Both the position numbers and the translations under genes were made by a program. From the NCBI GenBank assembly GCA_964495805.1, contig CAZBWV010000033.1:1-64000 (forward strand): a stretch of DNA of 64,000 nucleotides, read 5' to 3'. Position 1 is the first letter of the stretch. Every line of letters starts with the position of its first letter. Below the pieces are notes generated by a model that worked only from the letters and a program-made list of their open reading frames with translations, did not search any database and was not told where the DNA came from. Source of the DNA: JALXCH01 sp964495805. Its GTDB lineage: Bacteria; Calditrichota; Calditrichia; RBG-13-44-9. Below, piece after piece: positions 17,612 through 25,948 of the stretch.

Positions 17612-18367
17612 TTAATAAAAATGAATTCTCATCTCCTGCAGAGTTTTCAGATTGTGGCGCGCGCGCTCGTGTCCGGGGTCCAGTTCCAGAACTTTCTGGA
17701 AACTGGCAATCGCTTTGTCAATTTCCCCTTTCTTGTAGTAAGCCAGTCCTAACTGGAAATGAGCCGGAGCATCCTGGGGGTTGTGTTTTACCACCATCTC
17801 AAAATTCTGAATGGTCTCTTCAATCTTTCCCAGCTGGGCACAGGCCTCTCCTAAATGATAGTAAGCAATTGTGAACTCCGGATTCTTTTCGATGAGCTGA
17901 CGCAGTACCTGGCAGGTTTTCTCCATTTCCCCGTGATGAAAGTAACAAATGCCCAGCCAGTAATAAGCCATCAGAAAATCCCGATCAATTTGAATGCAAC
18001 GCTGGAATTGCTGGATCGCCTCACTGATGCGTGCCTTTCGGTATAGTGCCAGTCCCAGACCGTAGTATGCTCCTGCCTGATTGGGTTTAACTCCCAGACA
18101 CAGGTTAAACCGGTCGATTGCTTCGTCCAACTTACCCATCCGATATAGCAGGTTGGCAATGTGCAGACAGATTTCCGGCGTTCGCTTAATTTTATCCGCT
18201 TCCAGAAAGGTTTCCACTGCTTCTTCAATTTTTCCGTCACTCTCCAGCGCAGTGGCTTTCTGAAGCTTTCGCTGGTAATCTTCCAGCTCTTTTTTCAGAG
18301 CGGCACCGCATTCCTTGCAGTAATTATGATCATCCGGATTTTCGGTTTTGCAAATGGGACAAATCAT
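17612..18367 (-). CDS. Zinc-ribbon TPR protein within the hydrogenase operon
   Basis: The protein has 251 residues. The N-terminus is a zinc ribbon (CPICKTENPDDHNYCKECGA, residues 3-22). From about residue 30 onward there are six or so tetratricopeptide repeats, for example AGAYYGLGLALYRKARISEA and APAHFQLGLAYYKKGEIDKA. TPR domains mediate protein contacts; an assembly or tethering role for the hydrogenase complex is an inference from its place between the ferredoxin gene and the NuoH-like gene on the same strand. I know of no standard Mbh or FHL subunit of this type. Confidence 0.85.
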   Translation of the reverse strand: MICPICKTENPDDHNYCKECGAALKKELEDYQRKLQKATALESDGKIEEAVETFLEADKIKRTPEICLHIANLLYRMGKLDEAIDRFNLCLGVKPNQAGAYYGLGLALYRKARISEAIQQFQRCIQIDRDFLMAYYWLGICYFHHGEMEKTCQVLRQLIEKNPEFTIAYYHLGEACAQLGKIEETIQNFEMVVKHNPQDAPAHFQLGLAYYKKGEIDKAIASFQKVLELDPGHERARHNLKTLQEMRIHFY

Positions 18368-18474
18368 GGATGACTCCTTTCCCGATAAAGGTACCTGGCT
18401 GGTTGATTAATAAAGGATAGGCCCAAAAAGCACAAATCCGTTACGCTCAAATGTGATGGATGCTTTTCAGATTT

Positions 18475-18960
18475 TTACGCACGACGGACTTTGGAATGAG
18501 CCAGCACGCGGCCGCCGATTACTGTTTCCGGAATGCTTTCCGGGGTGAGGTCCACGAATTGCAGGGCACCACTGGTACAGGCGGAGACGCAGCGAGGCAG
18601 TTTGCCTGCTTCCACCCGGTCGATGCACAGGTCGCATTTGGGCGCCACGTGGCGGGTGAATTCATAGCCAATCACTCCAAACGGACATGCCAGGGAGCAG
18701 GAACGACACCCGATGCACAACAGGTTGGAACGCCGTACATAACCGTTTTCGTCCTGAAACAACGCTCCCGTGGGACACACCGCCACGCAGGCGGGATTTA
18801 AACAGTGCCGGCAGTTGGAAGGAATGATGGCAATGTCTGCCACCATTCCGGATACCAGGTTAGTCTGGTTGAGATGCCCGTAGTGGCAGGCTGCTGAACA
18901 ACTCCGGCATCCAATGCACAGGTCCAGATTCACCACGATGCGTTTTTCTATTTTCGCCAT
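18475..18960 (-). CDS. Four-cluster ferredoxin (HycB/HydN/CooF-like)
   Basis: The protein has 161 residues from the ATG at 18960, preceded by AGGAGTTGATTGT. It has four Cys motifs that would bind four [4Fe-4S] clusters: CIGCRSCSAAC (15-25), CRHCLNPACVAVC, CIGCRSCSLACPFG, and CDLCIDRVEAGKLPRCVSAC. This is the family that connects formate dehydrogenase or CO dehydrogenase to group 4 hydrogenases. It directly follows the molybdopterin-like gene, so it likely carries electrons from that protein and the HydB/HydG-like subunits to the membrane arm. Confidence 0.92.
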   Translation of the reverse strand: MAKIEKRIVVNLDLCIGCRSCSAACHYGHLNQTNLVSGMVADIAIIPSNCRHCLNPACVAVCPTGALFQDENGYVRRSNLLCIGCRSCSLACPFGVIGYEFTRHVAPKCDLCIDRVEAGKLPRCVSACTSGALQFVDLTPESIPETVIGGRVLAHSKVRRA

Positions 18961-19001
18961 ACAATCAACTCCTGACGGTTTCCAGCGAAATGGCGGGAGA
19001 A

Positions 19002-20837
19002 TTAAATAGGTTGCAGATGCGCCCGGGGGCACCAGAAATAATATTCAGAGTTGTGCGGAGCGATTTCTCCGGACATTAGCTTTCGGACTTCCGGTACGTG
19101 GGCATAGGGAATGATGAGGTGGTCTGGCAGCGAGGGTTGAGGACGAGCAATCAGCACTGTTTCCGTTTCACTGGCCGAGACCTGAACCGCCTGATTCTGA
19201 CGCAATCGGTACGTCCCGGCCACATTCCAGCTAATTTCTAACTGCCTGTCGTCGCAATCCTTTTGTGCCCAGGAAGCAAAGCGGGTAAGTTCGCCGTCCC
19301 GATAATGCGCCACATGATCCCGCGGAATAAGCCACAATGCTTGCCCGGAAATATTTAACCGGGAAATTTTATCCAGATAGTAATGAAGTTCTTCTTCAAA
19401 TAAAGTGGAAAAACTTTTTTCAGTGTCCCGAATTTCGGGGGCGGAGAAACGAATTTTCTGTGCCACCAGCTTTTGATGGAAGAGCAGGGCAAATAGCGAA
19501 AGCTGCTGTGCGTTACCGGGTGGCGAAATCACCGGTTCTGAACCGATGAATTGATGCGGCAGGAAGCTCATACGCAAATCCGCCTGTTCAAAAGGATGTG
19601 CCTGGGGGAGCAATGCGATTACCGGAAGTTCCGTTTCCGTTTGTACCATGGAGGATAAAATCCATCGAGTGCCTTTCGGCCAGTTTATGTTGCCCGGAAA
19701 GAGCCGGTCAGGATTCCAGCCTGCGGCCCATACGTAGTCGAATTTTCCCTGCAATATGTGGGGAAGCAGGTTTCGGGAACCCAGATGCAACTCCGGATAT
19801 ACCTCCTGGCTCAGCACCTCCAGCGCTTCGATGTTGCTATCCGTATAAAGAGGCACGAAGCTGGCCCTGATAAGCTGGGCAATAAGCGCACACAGCGTGC
19901 CGTTTAAAAAAGAGGTGGCGGCATTATACAGGTGGGTGGAATAGAAGATGACAGCATCGGTGCTCTGCCGCAGTGTTTCGGAGATCTGCGCAATTGCCTG
20001 CCGATGATCACTCAGGAGTTGGTCGGCCAGAGGCTCCAGCTCCCGTTCCAGAATCTGTTGAACCATGCGTTGCGTTTCGCTAATCTGGCGGAAATCGCAG
20101 CCTTGCAAAAGTGTGAGTAAGATTTTGCCCAGAATCAACGGTTCGGTGTGAGGAAGGCTCTGGATAAACTGATTGGCAAACCAGCTGGTGCGGGACGGCA
20201 GAGGGTTAATGTGAAGTAAGCGGTTGGTGCGCAGCGCATATCTGGATTTAAGGATGTGTTTGCTGAGCACGGGCTGTTTGGTAAACACATCTCCCACACA
20301 GAAAATCACCCTGGCTCGAGCAATTTTCCGGATGTCGTTCAGGCGCGGGAAACCGTCGGGAAGCTGGTACATGGCGCGGAAGAGATGACGATCCAGGGGC
20401 GCCGCAATATCCACAGCCTGTATCTGCAGATTCCTGGCCAGGTCAATCAGACTACGCAGGTCGTGGAGCGAAAGCATGGGGTCTAAAAGTATAGCCAGCG
20501 GATGAGTTTGGCGGGTGCTGGCCAGTTCCCTGGCAATTTGCTGGAAAATAAGCTCGGGAATTTCTGCGGTGAGCCGCCCATTCCCCCGGTAAAACGATTC
20601 ACCCAATCGCCCGGGATGGGAAAGCAGTTCGAAAGCAAAATGTCCCCGGGGACATAAAGAACCCTGGTTCACCAGATTCTGGTAATCGTAATCCAGCTCA
20701 TGGATGGTGCGTGGAGAAAAAACAACCTCCTCTCTGCCTTTCAGAAATTTGAACCGACATCCAACGGCACAGAAAGGACAGGTAACCAGGTAGTCTTGTT
20801 TATCCCCATGGAAATTCTGCGAAAAAGTGTCTGTCAT
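19002..20837 (-). CDS. Molybdopterin-oxidoreductase-like protein without catalytic Cys/Sec
   Basis: The protein has 611 residues from the ATG at 20837 (an ATG six bases upstream is an alternative). The N-terminal [4Fe-4S] domain of the Mo/W-bisPGD family is clear: CPFCAVGC (Cys20, 23, 27) and SLCPRGHFAFELL (Cys62). The rest follows the fold order of FdhA/NarB, but where formate dehydrogenases have a Cys or Sec before HGP, this protein reads near APLDRHLFRAM, with no Cys or Sec. It is also shorter than typical FdhA (about 670-700), with a weak C-terminal pterin-binding region. It may therefore be a NuoG-like electron-transfer scaffold, not an active formate dehydrogenase. Confidence 0.8.
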   Translation of the reverse strand: MTDTFSQNFHGDKQDYLVTCPFCAVGCRFKFLKGREEVVFSPRTIHELDYDYQNLVNQGSLCPRGHFAFELLSHPGRLGESFYRGNGRLTAEIPELIFQQIARELASTRQTHPLAILLDPMLSLHDLRSLIDLARNLQIQAVDIAAPLDRHLFRAMYQLPDGFPRLNDIRKIARARVIFCVGDVFTKQPVLSKHILKSRYALRTNRLLHINPLPSRTSWFANQFIQSLPHTEPLILGKILLTLLQGCDFRQISETQRMVQQILERELEPLADQLLSDHRQAIAQISETLRQSTDAVIFYSTHLYNAATSFLNGTLCALIAQLIRASFVPLYTDSNIEALEVLSQEVYPELHLGSRNLLPHILQGKFDYVWAAGWNPDRLFPGNINWPKGTRWILSSMVQTETELPVIALLPQAHPFEQADLRMSFLPHQFIGSEPVISPPGNAQQLSLFALLFHQKLVAQKIRFSAPEIRDTEKSFSTLFEEELHYYLDKISRLNISGQALWLIPRDHVAHYRDGELTRFASWAQKDCDDRQLEISWNVAGTYRLRQNQAVQVSASETETVLIARPQPSLPDHLIIPYAHVPEVRKLMSGEIAPHNSEYYFWCPRAHLQPI

Positions 20838-20899
20838 GGCCATTTCCGTTATATTGGTGATGAAATCTCAAAAATTCGATTGAGAGGTGAAAAACCGGG

Positions 20900-21715
20900 T
20901 TATCCGAATACATCGGGATAATGCATAATGTCCGCGTAGTTCATATCTGGCCCGTCTTTACACAAATAGTAGGGACCAATGTTGCAGCGACCACAAATCC
21001 CCATACCACAGCTCATATTCCGGTTCATGGAAAGATAAATTTGTTCCGGCTTAAATCCCACACTGATGAGTTTGATGGTAACAAATTTCAGCATAATCTC
21101 CGGTCCGCAGCTTACTGCATAAGCATTATCCAGATTGATGGGCAGGTTGTTCAGAAGTTCAGTCACCAGTCCTACTTTACCCTGCCAGTGTTCATCTGGC
21201 TGATCCACGGTAATATCCAGCTCGACGTTGGGGAGTTGTTGCCATTCCTGATAAAATCGGCGGAAACTGAGCTCAGAAGGGTTACGGGCTCCGTATTTGA
21301 TGAGAATTTTTCCGAATTTGTCCAGATCGTGGAACATGGCAAACAACAGGGCGCGCAATGGTGCCAGTCCCACTCCGCCGCCAACGATCACCATATCTTT
21401 TCCGTAGAATTTTTGTAGCGGATAGCCTTTACCGAACGGCCCGCGCAAACCCACGGTATCGCCGGGTTGCAACCGATGCACCGCTGCTGTTACCCGGCCC
21501 GCTTTAAGAATGGTGATTTCCATCTGCTCGGTCTGATGGGGAGAAGAAGAAGGGGTGAAAGGGGCTTCACCCACACCATAGATGGTTAGTTGCATAAACT
21601 GACCGGCTCGAAATGGAATGGGCTGTTCCGGTTTCAGAACCAGTGTTTTAATGGTTGGCGTTTCGGTTATCACATCCAGGACTTTTGCTTCCAGAGGCAG
21701 GTAAATATTTTCCAT
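20900..21715 (-). CDS. HydG-like NAD(P)H-flavin oxidoreductase subunit, copy 2
   Basis: The protein has 271 residues. It resembles the gamma subunit of sulfhydrogenase: an FAD domain (RAGQFMQLTIYGVGEAPFTP, then TAAVHRLQPGDTVGLRGPFG), an NAD(P)-binding domain (GGGVGLAPLRALLF near 112) and a C-terminal [2Fe-2S] motif (CGMGICGRCNIGPYYLC). It exchanges electrons with NAD(P)H. It is a divergent paralogue of the copy at 25949-26839 but sits at the head of the membrane hydrogenase operon, after the HydB-like gene. There is no hydD/hydA partner on this side. Confidence 0.9.
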   Translation of the reverse strand: MENIYLPLEAKVLDVITETPTIKTLVLKPEQPIPFRAGQFMQLTIYGVGEAPFTPSSSPHQTEQMEITILKAGRVTAAVHRLQPGDTVGLRGPFGKGYPLQKFYGKDMVIVGGGVGLAPLRALLFAMFHDLDKFGKILIKYGARNPSELSFRRFYQEWQQLPNVELDITVDQPDEHWQGKVGLVTELLNNLPINLDNAYAVSCGPEIMLKFVTIKLISVGFKPEQIYLSMNRNMSCGMGICGRCNIGPYYLCKDGPDMNYADIMHYPDVFG

Positions 21716-21953
21716 GATGAAATCCGGGTTTTATCTATGGGTGAAGAATTGAAATCGGTTGTAGAATGGGAAATAAGAGCAAAAGGTTATAATGGGCATA
21801 TAGGCATAAGAAATGCGGAGAAAAGGTATAATGTGCAATGACTGTCTTTTTAGGAGTTTTGTGTTTCCTGCAAAAGAGATTATCAGAAATATCTGGTTTG
21901 GCTTTCTGAAAGGAATGGCTGCTCCTGACAATCCTTTTCTGTAGATTGCCATT

Positions 21954-23009
21954 TTAATTCAGATCGATGTTTTCTTTCAACACCACGCGTTTTTCCAGTT
22001 CCATCAACACTTCGCGCAGGTCGATGTTGCCCATGCAGCCTTCCACGCACCGCCCGCACCCGGTACAGGCTTCCGTCCCGAAATTTGTTACAAAAGAATC
22101 GAATTTATGATAGAACCGATTTTTGAACCGGTCAGCCAGCCGCAGACGCGGGGTTAGTCCCCCGGCCATTCGGGCATATCCGGCAAAGAAGCAGGAGTCC
22201 CACACTTTGATGCGTTCGTACCGTTTCCCTGCTGGCTGATCGTATAGTAAAAAGCAATGGCAGGTGGGACAAATTTGTGTGCAAATGCCGCATTCCACGC
22301 AGGTTCGGGAGAGGTATTCCCAGATATCCGAATCCAGGTGTTTCTCAATTGCCTGCTGATGGGTTTGATAATATTTGAACGATTGATTGTGTTCCTGAAC
22401 GCTGCGGGTGATGCGCTCCCGCAGCCGGTCTCGTTGTTTTAAATGTTTCGGTAAAGCTGGCTGGAGATGCTGAAAATATTTTTCCAGAATTTGTTTTCCG
22501 GTGGCAGAACCTGTTTCAATCAGATACACCCCGTCCAGCGGAGTGATATTTAGATCGAAATTGTCCTTCGGAAATGGTTGGGAATTCATCAATGTGCAAA
22601 AACAGTGTTCTCCTGCCAGGGTACAATCCGTCGCGACAATGATGTGTTTTCTTCGTGCTTGCATGTAGTACGGGTCAGGATAATCCCCTTCCGCAAACAC
22701 TTTATCCAGAATCTTTAATGCCTGCAGATCGCATGATTTGGGAAACAGAATCACCATCCCTTCTACTTCAGTTATCTGACGGTTTCGGGAGGGATACTCC
22801 GCTACTTTTTGGAAGGGTGGGAAGAAGAGACTTTTGAGCGGTAAAGCATCACGAATGGCAGGAACCGTGAAATGCTCCGGTTGCCATTCCCCCTGAGCAA
22901 ATTTTTGGTAGCCGGACACCCACCTTTCCTGAACCGGAGCGAAAAAAGGTGTATCCCGGTTCCATCGTTGTAAGCTAATTTTTAGCTCCTGTTCCTCAAT
23001 AATAAACAT
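21954..23009 (-). CDS. HydB-like iron-sulfur subunit, copy 2
   Basis: The protein has 351 residues. It belongs to the sulfhydrogenase beta-subunit family: an N-terminal domain with LFPKSCDLQALKILDKVFAE and CTLAGEHCFCTLM, and two C-terminal [4Fe-4S] motifs, CVECGICTQICPTCHC and CTGCGRCVEGCMGNIDL. It transfers electrons between a HydG-type flavin subunit and the next carrier. The site GAGGTTTTTCCC precedes the ATG. It is the first gene of the 16-kb membrane hydrogenase operon, downstream of a long leader with palindromes. A 238-bp gap follows before the HydG-like gene. Confidence 0.9.
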   Translation of the reverse strand: MFIIEEQELKISLQRWNRDTPFFAPVQERWVSGYQKFAQGEWQPEHFTVPAIRDALPLKSLFFPPFQKVAEYPSRNRQITEVEGMVILFPKSCDLQALKILDKVFAEGDYPDPYYMQARRKHIIVATDCTLAGEHCFCTLMNSQPFPKDNFDLNITPLDGVYLIETGSATGKQILEKYFQHLQPALPKHLKQRDRLRERITRSVQEHNQSFKYYQTHQQAIEKHLDSDIWEYLSRTCVECGICTQICPTCHCFLLYDQPAGKRYERIKVWDSCFFAGYARMAGGLTPRLRLADRFKNRFYHKFDSFVTNFGTEACTGCGRCVEGCMGNIDLREVLMELEKRVVLKENIDLN

Positions 23010-23082
23010 GGGAAAAACCTCATTTCATCTTTGGTGTCATCATAAAAGGAGGTGTGTCGTTATGCCTCCGGGCACGGCTCCG

Positions 23083-23203
23083 CCCCCTCACTTACAGGAA
23101 GTGAGAAGGTTCAGGAATATTTTCCGTGGCCAATCGGTAGCACCGTTTCCCTGGTCGAATCTTACGGGAACGATGCTTTTGTCCGGGAAAACTGGATTCC
23201 CGG
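23083..23203 (-). ncRNA. Hairpin-rich leader, candidate structured RNA
   Basis: Three good stems lie within 120 bases of the leader: CCGGGAA/TTCCCGG (23183-23189 with 23197-23203), a 12-13 bp stem AGCACCGTTTCCC/GGGAACGATGCT (23139-23151 with 23166-23177, one wobble and one bulge) and CTCACTT/AAGTGAG (23087-23093 with 23099-23105). They could be a cis-acting RNA for the HydB-MPT-hydrogenase operon or a degenerate palindromic repeat. No known riboswitch consensus could be confirmed by eye. Confidence 0.35.
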
Positions 23204-23615
23204 TTACTGCTGAATGAAAACAATCATTGACATCCCTGCAGGAGAGAAATTCTCTCCTTAAAAAATGTCCTTTCCACGTGGTTTTTCTGTGGCGAAGGTG
23301 AATTCTGCAGGAACCATTCGATGTCGCTCCAGCGGGCGAAGTAATTCAGGGGGAGTAGATGGTTTCGATAGGGTAGCTCGCTAAAAATGGGTTGGGAGAA
23401 CCGAACATCGCAGGTGCGGTTTGGTTTCACCATCAGCGGGGGAGAGGAAGTATTTGAGACCGAATGTTTGTTCACCGGATTCACAGTAATTTTTTACCAG
23501 AGATTCTCGGTTAAATCGTTAATTATTTATCAATATTAAGAATAATGCGTTATACAAAATAAAAATTTCACTAAATATTACAAAAAATATATATGTAAAA
23601 TTACAAATATTTTCT

Positions 23616-23637
23616 GCTTGCTAATATTTTAGCAAGC
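23616..23637. promoter_or_regulatory. Rex-like palindromic operator
   Basis: A perfect inverted repeat, GCTTGCTAA-TATT-TTAGCAAGC, lies in the AT-rich promoter zone of the membrane hydrogenase operon. Its core TTGCTAA-N4-TTAGCAA has the same 18-bp architecture as Rex sites (TTGTGAA/TTGTTAA-N4-TTCACAA/TTAACAA). Rex represses fermentative and hydrogenase genes when NADH is low. The assignment is by form only; no rex gene is in this window. Confidence 0.5.
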
Positions 23638-23800
23638 GCTTATAATTTAAACAACTATTTTTAAAAGTCAAGTAAATAATAAAATAATTGCTTAATTACT
23701 CAATTAACCAATTTATTCGGGCGAAAAGTCAATCCGGAGTGGAATCCGGAAACCCAGTCGAGTGGTAATTGGGTCAGGCGAAGTGCTCCTCTCCCCGGGT

Positions 23801-23835
23801 AAAAAAAAGAAAACCCTGCCAATCGGCAGGGTTTT
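23801..23835 (-). terminator. Terminator after hydA
   Basis: A perfect stem AAAACCCTGCC/GGCAGGGTTTT (23810-23820 with 23825-23835) with a 4-base loop is followed on the - strand by TTTTCTTTTTTTT. It lies 33 bases past the hydA stop codon and ends the hydBGDA operon. Confidence 0.92.
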
Positions 23836-23868
23836 CACGTGGAGTAGGGCAGGAGGCTCCTATGAGTC

Positions 23869-25170
23869 TTATTTTATGGTTAAATCCACCAGATGGACAG
23901 CACAGGAAATGCATGGATCGTAAGCACGAGCCACCATTTCCAGGCTCAGGCGGAGTTGTTCCTCCTCAGCGTTCATTAGATTCTCCACCGCGGTGCGCAG
24001 GTCTTTTTCCGCATTGGCCAGATTTTGTGCGGTGGGGGTAATCACATCCGCTTCTATCAGAATGCCGTTTTCGTCGTATTCGTAAGCATGGTAAAGGGTT
24101 CCGCGCGGTACTTCAATGGCACCGACTCCGCGCCCTGCACGCGGTACAATTTTTACCGGCGGCTCGGGTCGGATGCCCTCTTCTAACAGATAGTCAATTA
24201 ACACCAGCGCTCGCTCGATGGAATGAATGAGTTCAATCAACTGAGCGGTGTTGTTGTGCAGAATATTGGTCGTGGGTAGATTCGGGAGCAGCCGCTCCAT
24301 CACTTCCCGCGCTTTTCCTTTAATATGCTTGTGATTCAGATTCAAACGGGCCAGGGCGCCGGTCATGAACGGTTTGTTGGCAAACAGAGATTGTTTGGCG
24401 GTGGAATGGGAAACCACCCGCTCATGGCACACTTTGCGATAGTCTTCCACCGGAAAACGGTCGCCCAGAGAGGTCTGGATGATATCGCCCAGATAGCTGT
24501 AGCGCGGCTCCCGGGGTTCCAGTGCGGTGTAAATGGTGGGCGAATCGGCAAAATCCGGCAGCGGTAGCAGGGACTCGTACAGATCGACAGTCAACAGTGC
24601 ATCTTCTAATCCCTTCTGCAATTGTTCTTTCAAATCGCGAAGTTGTTGGGGGGTTGGCACCACACCAAATCCGCCTAATACCGGATTAATTGCATGAATG
24701 GCGCGTCCGCCAATGAGTTCCTGGATGGTGTTGCCCAATTTTTTCAGGCTCAGGGCAATGGAGACTTCGCGGGGATATTTGGCCGCCATGGAGATAACCC
24801 CGTCGAATCCCAGCAGATCCGGCAGTGCCAGCGCATATACATGCAGTGCATGGCTCTCAATCATTGAACCGTGCAAAAGCAGGCCGCGCAACAGGTACGT
24901 CTGGCGACTGACTTCCACGCCAAATGCTTTTTCCGTGGCCATCTGAGAGGCCAGCAAATGATCGGCTGAGCAGATGGCGCAAATGCGGCTGACGATACCG
25001 GCCACTTCCTCGTAATGCTTGCCCACGATGAGCTCCTCATAAAAACGGGAGCCTTCGTAAATATCCATGTTGACTTTGGTGATTTTCCCGTTTTCAATTT
25101 CCACGTGGATGCCCCCATGGCCTTCCACGCGTCCCAGGTGCTCTATGGAAATTTTTTTATTGATTTTCAT
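23869..25170 (-). CDS. hydA: Group 3b [NiFe] hydrogenase large (alpha) subunit
   Basis: The protein has 433 residues. Nickel ligands are the pairs in SRICAICSAD (Cys64, Cys67) and DPCISCAVH (Cys420, Cys423). The N-terminal HLGRVEGHGGIHVEIENG is the usual group 3 opening. Only seven residues follow the terminal His, a short tail for a maturation protease to remove. With HydB, HydG and HydD it forms the cytoplasmic heterotetramer (sulfhydrogenase I type) that reversibly couples H2 to NADP(H). AAGGAG precedes the ATG, and the gene overlaps hydD by 14 bases. Confidence 0.96.
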   Translation of the reverse strand: MKINKKISIEHLGRVEGHGGIHVEIENGKITKVNMDIYEGSRFYEELIVGKHYEEVAGIVSRICAICSADHLLASQMATEKAFGVEVSRQTYLLRGLLLHGSMIESHALHVYALALPDLLGFDGVISMAAKYPREVSIALSLKKLGNTIQELIGGRAIHAINPVLGGFGVVPTPQQLRDLKEQLQKGLEDALLTVDLYESLLPLPDFADSPTIYTALEPREPRYSYLGDIIQTSLGDRFPVEDYRKVCHERVVSHSTAKQSLFANKPFMTGALARLNLNHKHIKGKAREVMERLLPNLPTTNILHNNTAQLIELIHSIERALVLIDYLLEEGIRPEPPVKIVPRAGRGVGAIEVPRGTLYHAYEYDENGILIEADVITPTAQNLANAEKDLRTAVENLMNAEEEQLRLSLEMVARAYDPCISCAVHLVDLTIK

Positions 25171-25939
25171 GTTGAATCTCCTTCATAAATTTTTCCGGCA
25201 TCCAGGCAGGTGCAGCGAATACTTGCATTTTCCGGATAATCTCCTCCGGTTGAATCCCCTGGCGTTTGAACATCTTTACTTCTGCATCGTAGTGCACCTC
25301 TTCGATGGGACCGTGGCAGCCGGAGCAGGGAACATTGTGTGAGGGACATCGTGCCCCGCACCCGGCTACGGTCAGCGGTCCGCAGCATACTTCGCCTTTA
25401 TGCACAATCCGGCATACGTTTTCTTTCATTTTGCATTCGCTGCACACGGAAAAGTTCAGGATTTCCGGCATATCGCCATGGATGAACGAAGCCATCATTT
25501 TCAGAAACTGGTCCTTTTCGATGGGGCAGCCGGGTAAATTGAAATCCACTTTCACGAATGAGCTGAGCGGCTGGGCAGCGTTACTTTCGATAAAGTTAAC
25601 CTGATCGCCATACACTTCTTTTAACATCACCTCGCGGGGAACTTCATTTTTCATGGCCGGAATTCCGCCCCATACCGCGCAGGTGCCCAGCGCCACCAGA
25701 ATTTTTGCCCGCTGGCGAATTTTTTTCAGCGTCTCTATGTCCCGAACCTGCGCCACGGAACCTTCTACCAGGGCAATGTCTAAATCGCATTCCTCATCGT
25801 TGTCGCTTTTCGCCATCTCCCAGTCCCGGATATCCACTGCATTGGCCAGGTCGAGCAACTGATCCTCACAATTTAAAATGACCAGCTGGTCCCCGGCGCA
25901 GGAGGTCAATCCGAAAATTCCAATTTTAGGTTTACTCAT
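25157..25939 (-). CDS. hydD: Group 3b hydrogenase small (delta) subunit
   Basis: The protein has 260 residues. It is the [NiFe] small subunit: GLTSCAGDQLVILNCED near the N-terminus, VALGTCAVWGG, LPGCPIEKDQF, then a C-terminal Cys-rich region (CSECKMKENVC, CGPLTVAGCGARCPSHNVPC and CSGCHGP) for the medial and distal [4Fe-4S] clusters. It links HydA to HydB. AGGAGG precedes the ATG. Nine bases separate it from hydG. Confidence 0.95.
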   Translation of the reverse strand: MSKPKIGIFGLTSCAGDQLVILNCEDQLLDLANAVDIRDWEMAKSDNDEECDLDIALVEGSVAQVRDIETLKKIRQRAKILVALGTCAVWGGIPAMKNEVPREVMLKEVYGDQVNFIESNAAQPLSSFVKVDFNLPGCPIEKDQFLKMMASFIHGDMPEILNFSVCSECKMKENVCRIVHKGEVCCGPLTVAGCGARCPSHNVPCSGCHGPIEEVHYDAEVKMFKRQGIQPEEIIRKMQVFAAPAWMPEKFMKEIQHENQ

Positions 25940-25948
25940 AGTTGCCTC

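Larger units (their letters stand above)
23010..23868. other. Long intergenic leader upstream of the membrane hydrogenase operon
   Basis: This 859-bp stretch has no convincing gene. From the hydA side it holds a terminator (23801-23835), a GC-moderate part with ATCCGGA repeats (about 23735-23760), a very AT-rich part with a Rex-like palindrome (23616-23637), a 260-bp part with weak coding potential that I rejected, and a hairpin-rich part (23040-23205) next to the HydB-like start. The AT-rich part is the likely promoter of the operon. Confidence 0.7.

Noticed and set aside
19002..20837. Annotation as an active formate dehydrogenase alpha subunit
   Set aside because: The Cys/Sec ligand and part of the C-terminal pterin domain are absent, although the FeS motif and gene neighbours resemble formate hydrogenlyase loci.
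23040..23110. Possible cobalamin or molybdenum-cofactor riboswitch
   Set aside because: No B12 box is present, and I could not confirm a Moco consensus by eye; kept only as a generic structured-leader candidate.
23224..23484. An 86-codon - strand frame in the hydrogenase leader
   Set aside because: It starts at GTG without a ribosome binding site, shows no recognisable domain and lies in a region rich in other signals. The tail (ARWSDIEWFLQNSP) is mildly protein-like, so a gene remnant cannot be excluded.
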